Assembly (NCBI GenBank): GCA_903959665.1
Contig: CAJBXY010000166.1
Span: 1-10,914, forward strand
Reading direction: 5' to 3'
DNA: 10,914 nt
Source of the DNA: an uncultured Solirubrobacterales bacterium
GTDB taxonomy: Bacteria > Actinomycetota > Thermoleophilia > Solirubrobacterales > Solirubrobacteraceae
Shown here piece after piece: positions 6,456 through 10,914 of this stretch. The notes under the pieces are model-generated. The model made no database searches, was not told the DNA's origin, and saw only the letters and a list, made by a program, of their open reading frames with translations. A program made the translations under genes and the position numbers. Each line of letters opens with the position of its first letter. Position 1 is the stretch's first letter.

Positions 6456-7568
6456 GTGCGCGCGCTGGCCTCAGTCGACTTAGCGGCGCTTGAACGCAAC
6501 GTCGGGTTGCTCGCCGACGCGGCTGCGTCGGCGCAGCTCTGTGCGGTTGTCAAAGCCGACGGCTACGGCCACGGCGCAGCGCAAGCGGCAGGCGCCGCAA
6601 TCGGCGGCGGCGCTAGTTGGCTGGCGGTCGCGACCGCGCCGGAGGCGCAGCAGCTCCGCGCCGCCGGGTTGGAACTGCCGATCTTGGTGATGGGAGCTCT
6701 GACCGACGCTGAACTTGAACTTGCGCTCGCAGCGAAGGCCGACGTTGTTGCGTGGAGCGAGTACTTCGTTGCCAAGCTCGCTGCGCTTGGCGGTGGCCGC
6801 GTGCACATCAAGCTCGATAGCGGCATGGGTCGGCTCGGCACGCGTGATGGCGAGCTGGCGGCGCGCTTGGCCGCGAGCGCGGCCGAGCAGCCGGAATTAG
6901 AGCTGGTGGGGCTGATGACCCACTTCGCGACCGCCGATCAGGTCGGCGATCAGTTCTTCGCTGCCCAGCTTGAGGCTTTCAGGGAGTGGAGCGAACCGAT
7001 CGTCGCAACCGCCCCGGGGTTGATCCGCCATGCGGCCAACAGCGCCGCTTTGCTGCGCGAGAGCGCGTCGCACTTCGATCTCGTTCGCCCCGGCGTCGCC
7101 TGTTACGGGCTTGATCCCTTCGGCGTCGACCCGGCCGCGCAGGGCCTTGAGCCGGCGCTGCGCTTGGAGTCTTACGTCGCCTGCGCCGAGCGCTGTGAGG
7201 CCGGCCAGAGCAGCGGTTACGGCCGCAGCTTCGTCGCCGAGCAGCCGACGGTGGTTGCGACCGTGCCGATCGGCTACGCAGACGGGTGGAAGCGGGTCTT
7301 TTCGAACAATGCCGAGGTGCTGATCGGCGGGCGCCGCTTCGCCGTCGTTGGCAACGTCAGCATGGACAACATCACCGTCGACCTCGGCGCCGACGGGGGC
7401 GGGGTAGAGATCGGTGATCGCGTCACGCTGATCGGCAATGACGGAGATGAGCGGATTCTCAGTGAGGAGCTCGCGCGCCGTGCCTCAACAATCAACTACG
7501 AGATCGTCAGCTCAGTTAGCGCCCGCGTAGAGCGCAGATACGTTGGCAGCGAGGCTGGCAGCCAATGA
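6456..7568 (+). CDS. alr: Alanine racemase, PLP-dependent
   Basis: Alr interconverts L- and D-alanine, supplying D-Ala for peptidoglycan crosslinking. The 370-residue protein has the usual two domains. The N-terminal TIM barrel begins ASVDLAALERNV and has the PLP site AVVKADGYGHG (30-40) with Lys33 as the Schiff-base lysine. KLDSGMGRLG (119-128) has Arg126. The C-terminal beta domain has SGYGRSF (253-259) with the second catalytic base Tyr255, PIGYADGW (271-278) and VGNVSMDN (298-305). The start is a GTG preceded by GGTGGG (6441-6446, 9 bases upstream). A degenerate hexamer TGGGCT (6443-6448) sits at the leaderless spacing but lacks the key A. No alternative start fits the conserved N-terminus better. 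It overlaps the next gene by ATGA (7565-7568). Together with glmM and glmS it makes this a cell-wall precursor cluster. Confidence 0.96.
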   Translation: MRALASVDLAALERNVGLLADAAASAQLCAVVKADGYGHGAAQAAGAAIGGGASWLAVATAPEAQQLRAAGLELPILVMGALTDAELELALAAKADVVAWSEYFVAKLAALGGGRVHIKLDSGMGRLGTRDGELAARLAASAAEQPELELVGLMTHFATADQVGDQFFAAQLEAFREWSEPIVATAPGLIRHAANSAALLRESASHFDLVRPGVACYGLDPFGVDPAAQGLEPALRLESYVACAERCEAGQSSGYGRSFVAEQPTVVATVPIGYADGWKRVFSNNAEVLIGGRRFAVVGNVSMDNITVDLGADGGGVEIGDRVTLIGNDGDERILSEELARRASTINYEIVSSVSARVERRYVGSEAGSQ

Positions 7569-8995
7569 CCATCAGCGAGCCCGAACTGTTGGCGATGGCC
7601 AGGGGCGCGGTGGCGGCTGAGGGCGTCTGGCTTGTCGGTGGAGCGCTCCGCGACAGGCTCGCTGGCACAGAGCAGCGCAGCGCGGTAATCGATCTGGACC
7701 TGATCGTCGATCGTGACGGTGAGGCTGTGGCGCGCGCGCTGCGCGACGCGGCGCCCTCCGGCGCGGCCGTCTTCGCTCTCTCCGACCAGTTTGGCGCCTG
7801 GCGCGTTCATGGCGCCGATCGTGATTGGCAGATCGACTGCACGCCACTGCAGGGAGAGACGCTTGAGGCCGACCTGCGCGCCCGCGACCTCACGATCAAC
7901 GCGATCGCCGAGCCGCTCGCTGGCGGTGAGATGATCGACCCGACCGGCGGAATAGACGACCTTCAGCGTGGCGTGCTGCGGATGGCCGGGGCGCAGGCGT
8001 TCGCCGCCGATCCGCTTCGATGCGTGCGGCTCGCCCGCTTCGCCGTTCAGCTTGGCTTTGAGATAGAGGCCGAGACCCTTGCCGCCGCGCAGGCACAGCC
8101 CGGCGGCTTAGCGGGAGTAGCTGGGGAGCGGATCTTCACTGAGCTGAACTTGATTCTCGCTTCAAGCGGGGCGGTCGGAGGGTTCCGTTTGCTTGATCAG
8201 ATCGGCGCTAGCGCAGTCGTCCTGCCTGAACTGATCGAGCTGCAAGGCGTTGAGCAGACCGCCTACCACCACCTTGACGCTTACGAGCACACGCTCGAGG
8301 TGCTGCAGTTCGCGATCGACCTGGAGAATGATCCGGCGGCCCTGTTCGGTGATCCCGACGGCGCGGCGGTAGCCGCAATTCTTGCTGAAGCGCTGGCCGA
8401 CGGGCTTAGTCGCGGTGGCGGGCTGCGCTGGGGAGCGTTGCTCCACGACATCGCCAAGCCGCAGACGCGCGCTCAGTTTGACGACGGCCGAATCGGTTTC
8501 CCCGGTCACGCCGTCGAAGGGGCCGAGCAGGCCCGCGTGATCTTGGGGCGCCTGAAGGCCAGCGAGAAGCTCAAAGCGCACGTCGCAAAGTTGACGCTCG
8601 AGCATCTTCGGCTCGGTTTCCTCGTCCATGAGCAGCCGCTCACCGCGGAGGCCTTCTTCCTTTACTTGACGAGCTGCCAGCCGGTTGAGGTTGATGTGAC
8701 GCTGCTGTCGCTAGCCGATCGCCTGGCAACTAGGGGCCGCAAGGCCGAGCAGGCGATCATGGCTCATCAGCAGCTAGCGCTCGAAGTGCTGAGCGAGGCG
8801 CTGCGCTGGCGCGCCGAGGGGCCGCCCGAGCCGCTGATTCGAGGCGATCATCTGGCGAGCCAGCTTGGCATCGAACACGGCCCGCTACTTGGCAGTCTGT
8901 TGGCTGCGATAGCCGAGGCGCAGTACTGCGGCACAATCTCCGATCAGGCTGGCGCCGTCGAGTTGGCCCGGGCTCTCATCACCGCTGACGGCTAA
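7565..8995 (+). CDS. cca: Class II tRNA nucleotidyltransferase (CCA-adding type) with HD domain
   Basis: The family adds CCA (or A) to tRNA 3' ends. The head has VGGALRDRLAG (24-34) and the metal-binding pair in DLDLIVD (43-49, Asp43/Asp45). ADLRARDLTINAIAE (102-116) and DPTGGIDDLQRGVLR (125-139) follow. DPLRCVRLARFAVQLGF (149-165) is the nucleotide-selecting motif, in which the usual leading acidic residue of E/D-D-x-x-R is Ala148; Asp149 and Arg152 are kept. An HD phosphohydrolase domain follows: His242 (YEHTLEVL), His294-Asp295 (LHDIAKP), His315 (PGHAVEG) and Asp385 (LADRLATRG). The C-terminus (428-470) resembles the CCA-enzyme tail. At 476 residues it fits HD-containing bacterial enzymes. 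The ATG overlaps the alr stop, with GAGG (7551-7554) 10 bases upstream. CCA-adding, A-adding and poly(A) polymerase activities cannot be firmly separated by eye. Confidence 0.9.
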   Translation: MTISEPELLAMARGAVAAEGVWLVGGALRDRLAGTEQRSAVIDLDLIVDRDGEAVARALRDAAPSGAAVFALSDQFGAWRVHGADRDWQIDCTPLQGETLEADLRARDLTINAIAEPLAGGEMIDPTGGIDDLQRGVLRMAGAQAFAADPLRCVRLARFAVQLGFEIEAETLAAAQAQPGGLAGVAGERIFTELNLILASSGAVGGFRLLDQIGASAVVLPELIELQGVEQTAYHHLDAYEHTLEVLQFAIDLENDPAALFGDPDGAAVAAILAEALADGLSRGGGLRWGALLHDIAKPQTRAQFDDGRIGFPGHAVEGAEQARVILGRLKASEKLKAHVAKLTLEHLRLGFLVHEQPLTAEAFFLYLTSCQPVEVDVTLLSLADRLATRGRKAEQAIMAHQQLALEVLSEALRWRAEGPPEPLIRGDHLASQLGIEHGPLLGSLLAAIAEAQYCGTISDQAGAVELARALITADG

Positions 8996-9003
8996 CCGTT
9001 GGC
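8984..9003 (+). terminator. Possible hairpin over the two convergent stop codons
   Basis: An 8-bp stem (8984-8991 pairing with 8996-9003) includes two G-U wobbles in plus-strand RNA. It closes a 4-base loop CTAA that contains the TAA stop of the plus-strand nucleotidyltransferase gene and the minus-strand TAG stop of the M28 gene. No T tract follows on either side. On the minus strand the wobbles become A-C mismatches, so any effect would be stronger for the plus-strand transcript. It may be coincidental in this composition. Confidence 0.25.
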
Positions 9004-10188
9004 CAGCGCCGCCGCTTCATTTCGAAGCAAGCGCTCGCAGAGCAGCGTCGCGTCAACAACGCTCGAATAGTCAACGTTCTCGGCCGTGTCGGTTGGCCAG
9101 TGGTAGTTGGATGGCGCTTTGTAGCGGGAGATCGAACCGAGCATCAGCGTCGGGTACCCAGCCTGTAGCGAGATCAGCGCGTCGGTCGCGTTGCGGAAGC
9201 GCAGCCCGCGCACCAGTTCCACCTCGAGCTCGGCGGCGGCGCGCGAGAGTTCGGCCTTAAAAGGCTCGTCGTAGTCGGCCATCCACAGCATCCCTTCGCC
9301 TTCGAGCTGCATCAGCGTTGGCGAGCCGACACTGTCGATGCAGACGAACTTTGTCGCCCCGATCGGTAGCGAGCCGAAGTGGCGTTTGGCAAAGCCGCGC
9401 ATTCCTTCCATGAACGATTCCTCGGAGCCGGTTGAAACCAGTAGAACGCGAATGCCTGCGACCGGCCGTTCGCGCAAGAGCCGCGCAAGGCCAACGAGCA
9501 CGGCAACCCCGCTGAGGTTGTCATTCGCGCCAGGGACGACGGAGCGTGAACCGATCTCGGCGAAGCTGAGCGCGCTGCCCAGTGAGAAGACTGCTGCGGC
9601 TCGGCGCAGCAGTGCTGAGCCGGTAAGGCCGCTGAGCAGCGTAAGCAGCGGGCCAGCAAAGACTGGGAACATGATTGGCGGCGTCGTCTTCGATCGTTCA
9701 AGCTGCGCCGGGAAACGTTCGCCAAAGAACTCCGGGATCTGAGGCGCGAAGAGGAGGCTCCAATTGGCTGCGTCGTGGTGCGCGACGAAGACGATCGTTC
9801 GCTCGGCGTTGCGGTCGCCGCACTCCGCGACAACGTTCCAGGTGTCGCGCTGCGGCAGAACGGCGCGGCGAAACCACTGGCTGCCGCCGCTGATGTCGTC
9901 GGCCACGGCCGCAGCAGTGAATCCTCCAACAACCGCTCGCAGCAGCCGCGAGCCTTTCAGCGAGGTCAGGCCGGCGGCGAGCGTCAACAGACCGAGCGGC
10001 CACCAGTATGTTCCGTGAGCCTGTTCGCGTTCGACCTCGACGCCGCAGGCTTCGGCCTGCAGTTGCGCGGCGATTATCTGCGCGCCGCGACGCTCGCCGT
10101 CGGAGGCCGAGGGTCGTTCAAATGACGCAAGCTCGCCAATTAGCTCGCGCGCGCGTGCCTCCAGTTGACCTTGATCGCTCATAGACAC
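8992..10188 (-). CDS. M28-family zinc metallopeptidase with internal membrane segments
   Basis: Probable aminopeptidase or carboxypeptidase-like di-zinc hydrolase. Numbered from the GTG start, the M28 ligands appear in order: VAHHDA (His137, Asp139), PGANDNLSG (Asp223), GSEES (Glu256/Glu257), CIDSVGS (Asp285) and NYHWPTD (His363). All expected residues are present, so it is probably active. The 398-residue chain has no signal peptide. Two hydrophobic hairpins stand out, at about 62-76/83-98 and about 172-192/196-211. The second lies between the first and second metal sites, where ordinary M28 enzymes have a short loop. If both span the membrane, all soluble parts lie on one face. A GTG start at 10188 and an ATG at 10182 (two codons in) are both possible; the GTG is chosen because a TAACCT hexamer ends 6 bases before it. 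The substrate is unknown. The gene is convergent with the nucleotidyltransferase gene and divergent from the HIT gene. Confidence 0.88.
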   Translation of the reverse strand: MSMSDQGQLEARARELIGELASFERPSASDGERRGAQIIAAQLQAEACGVEVEREQAHGTYWWPLGLLTLAAGLTSLKGSRLLRAVVGGFTAAAVADDISGGSQWFRRAVLPQRDTWNVVAECGDRNAERTIVFVAHHDAANWSLLFAPQIPEFFGERFPAQLERSKTTPPIMFPVFAGPLLTLLSGLTGSALLRRAAAVFSLGSALSFAEIGSRSVVPGANDNLSGVAVLVGLARLLRERPVAGIRVLLVSTGSEESFMEGMRGFAKRHFGSLPIGATKFVCIDSVGSPTLMQLEGEGMLWMADYDEPFKAELSRAAAELEVELVRGLRFRNATDALISLQAGYPTLMLGSISRYKAPSNYHWPTDTAENVDYSSVVDATLLCERLLRNEAAALANG

Positions 10189-10194
10189 CTGCAG

Positions 10195-10200
10195 AGGTTA
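10195..10200 (-). promoter_or_regulatory. Putative leaderless -10 hexamer for the M28 gene
   Basis: On the minus strand TAACCT (TANNNT) ends 6 bases before the GTG start codon at 10188. No Shine-Dalgarno-like sequence is seen upstream of that GTG. The hexamer shares bases 10199-10200 with the plus-strand hexamer of the HIT gene, so the two -10 elements overlap back to back. Inference from spacing. Confidence 0.45.
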
Positions 10201-10204
10201 CGCT
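10199..10204 (+). promoter_or_regulatory. Putative leaderless -10 hexamer for the HIT gene
   Basis: TACGCT (TANNNT) ends 7 bases before the ATG at 10212, within a 23-bp divergent gap. The wider 9-mer GTTACGCTT (10197-10205) recurs at 10723-10731, upstream of the secreted protein gene. No Shine-Dalgarno sequence lies at a normal distance (AGAGG at 10193-10197 is 14 bases away). No good -35 box is visible at 16-19 bp; TTGACC (10165-10170) and TTGATC (10171-10176) are too far upstream. Confidence 0.5.
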
Positions 10205-10211
10205 TTGGCCG

Positions 10212-10619
10212 ATGACCGACTGCCTTTTCTGCTCAATCGTTGCCGGCGAGATCCCAGCTGAGGTCGTCGCCGAGGACGAACGGACGATCACATTCATGGA
10301 CATCAGCCCGGCAACGCGCGGGCACGCCCTAGTGATTCCGCGAGCTCACGCGCGCGACCTTTATGAGATTTCAGCGCTCGACCTCGCGGCGTGTGCGGTC
10401 GCCGCGCAGCGGGCGGCGTTGGTTGCTCGCGACCGCTTAGGAGCCGACGGAGTCAACCTGCTCAACTCCTGTCAGGCCGAGGCGTGGCAGAGCGTCTTCC
10501 ACTTTCACATTCACGTGATTCCCCGCTACCAAGACGACCCGTTGAGGCTGCCTTGGGAACCTGTCACAGGCAACGCCGACGCGATCGTCGCGAGTGCCCG
10601 CGTGCTGCGCGGGGAGTGA
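10212..10619 (+). CDS. HIT-family nucleotide-binding hydrolase
   Basis: Histidine-triad proteins hydrolyse nucleoside phosphoramidates, dinucleoside polyphosphates or related nucleotidyl conjugates. The 135-residue protein has the normal length and is complete. The triad is QSVFHFHIHVIPR (93-105), with His97, His99 and His101; the middle histidine is the expected nucleophile. The N-terminal CLFCSIVAGEIP supplies Cys4 and Cys7, which with His46 (IPRAHARDL) and His97 match the structural zinc site known from bacterial members. FMDISPATRGHALVIPR (28-44) is the usual nucleotide-pocket region. The protein looks cytoplasmic, with no signal peptide. It diverges from the M28 gene after 23 bp. The exact substrate cannot be deduced from sequence. 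Confidence 0.95.
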   Translation: MTDCLFCSIVAGEIPAEVVAEDERTITFMDISPATRGHALVIPRAHARDLYEISALDLAACAVAAQRAALVARDRLGADGVNLLNSCQAEAWQSVFHFHIHVIPRYQDDPLRLPWEPVTGNADAIVASARVLRGE

Positions 10620-10653
10620 GCGCGGTGGCGCGTCATAAATCGTGCAGCGATTA

Positions 10654-10688
10654 GGGCGAATTTGCCCGTGAATACAGCAAATTCGCCT
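10654..10688. repeat. 11-bp perfect inverted repeat in the HIT / secreted-protein spacer
   Basis: GGCGAATTTGC (10655-10665) is the exact reverse complement of GCAAATTCGCC (10677-10687), with an 11-base loop between them. One further G-U pair (10654/10688) is possible in RNA. It lies 35 bp after the HIT stop and 54 bp before the next ATG, in an otherwise AT-richer spacer of 122 bp. It could be an intrinsic terminator of the HIT gene, although no T tract follows. It could instead be an operator: each arm contains an imperfect palindrome GC-R-AATT-Y-GC, and the arm centres are 21 bp apart, about two helical turns. The sequence does not decide between these. No other element is recognised in the spacer apart from the hexamer near 10725. 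Confidence 0.7.
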
Positions 10689-10724
10689 GCCCTGGCGGCT
10701 GAACCGGCTCATCTCGTGCGTAGT

Positions 10725-10730
10725 TACGCT
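10725..10730 (+). promoter_or_regulatory. Putative -10 hexamer for the secreted-protein gene
   Basis: TACGCT lies 11 bases before the ATG at 10742, which would leave a leader of only about 4-5 bases. It sits in the same 9-mer, GTTACGCTT, found upstream of the HIT gene. No Shine-Dalgarno sequence precedes this ATG and no obvious -35 element is seen. The spacing is slightly longer than at the other sites, so confidence is lower. Confidence 0.4.
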
Positions 10731-10741
10731 TAGATAGTCGT

Positions 10742-10914
10742 ATGCACAAACGACTACTTCCCCTGCTCGTACTGCTCAGCGCGCTCGCTTTGGCTGCGCC
10801 GGGAATCGCGTCCGCAAAGATGATCGATCTCGGCGCGCTGGACACCGCCCTTAAGCCGGGCTGCCCAGGCACACCTTGCTACGCAATCAGCCGCACGACC
10901 GGCTATCAGACGCG
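10742..10914 (+). CDS. Secreted protein of unknown function, N-terminal part
   Basis: The reading frame is open from ATG 10742 to the window end (57 complete codons) and has no visible stop. The first 25 residues form a textbook signal peptide. A basic start (MHKR) and a hydrophobic core (LLPLLVLLSALALAA) lead to the cleavage motif ASA at 23-25, so the mature protein would begin KMIDLGALD. No lipobox cysteine is present at the cleavage site, so it is not an obvious lipoprotein. The mature part has a short motif CPGTPC (41-46) followed by an Ser-Arg-Thr-Thr-Gly-Tyr stretch; the two cysteines could form a disulfide or hold a ligand. I do not recognise a characterised family from this fragment. 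It is preceded by its own likely promoter and is separate from the HIT gene. Confidence 0.78.
   Translation, partial: MHKRLLPLLVLLSALALAAPGIASAKMIDLGALDTALKPGCPGTPCYAISRTTGYQT

Noticed and set aside
10165..10176. TTGACC and TTGATC as -35 elements for the HIT gene
   Set aside because: They are 28 and 22 bp from the TACGCT hexamer, beyond normal spacing, and lie within the M28 coding sequence.
1..10914. CRISPR arrays, insertion sequences, tRNA or rRNA genes, prophage
   Set aside because: No direct-repeat arrays, transposase-like frames, tRNA-like cloverleaf sequences or rRNA motifs were seen. Genes are tightly packed conserved housekeeping genes with uniform composition.

Overview
The window is a GC-rich housekeeping locus from what is most likely an actinobacterium. 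The gene order rplM-rpsI-glmM-glmS-acpS-nnr-alr is typical of actinobacterial chromosomes. Placement near the Thermoleophilia/Solirubrobacterales is my inference from the very long acidic extension on ribosomal protein S9 and the composition; it is not proven by any single marker. I see no transposase, integrase, phage gene, tRNA, rRNA or CRISPR array, and no gene-free stretch longer than about 120 bases.

Layout. Positions 1-790 hold the last codons of rplM and all of rpsI, joined by a TAATG stop/start overlap. Positions 837-4067 hold glmM and glmS, which together supply glucosamine-6-P and glucosamine-1-P for peptidoglycan. Positions 4077-5959 hold acpS (activation of acyl carrier protein) and a fused NAD(P)H-hydrate repair enzyme, joined by an ATGA overlap. 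A two-CBS-domain protein (5970-6437) follows, then alanine racemase alr (6456-7568) and a class II tRNA nucleotidyltransferase with an HD domain (7565-8995), again joined by ATGA. Facing this run on the minus strand is an M28-family metallopeptidase with internal hydrophobic segments (8992-10188); its stop overlaps that of the nucleotidyltransferase by 4 bases. Diverging from it after only 23 bp is a HIT-family hydrolase (10212-10619). A 122-bp spacer with a strong inverted repeat leads to the start of a secreted protein that runs off the window (10742 onward).

The most interesting feature is regulatory. Six of the eleven gene starts whose upstream bases are visible (glmM, glmS, acpS, the CBS gene, the M28 gene and the HIT gene) have a TANNNT -10-like hexamer ending exactly 6 or 7 bases before the start codon, and most have no convincing Shine-Dalgarno sequence. 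That is the geometry of leaderless transcription. Two of these hexamers are built from the stop codon of the preceding gene. In the 23-bp M28/HIT gap the two divergent hexamers overlap each other by 2 bp. The apparent long operon may therefore be punctuated by internal leaderless promoters. I did not find a clearly new enzymatic system; the proteins are mostly recognisable conserved families.
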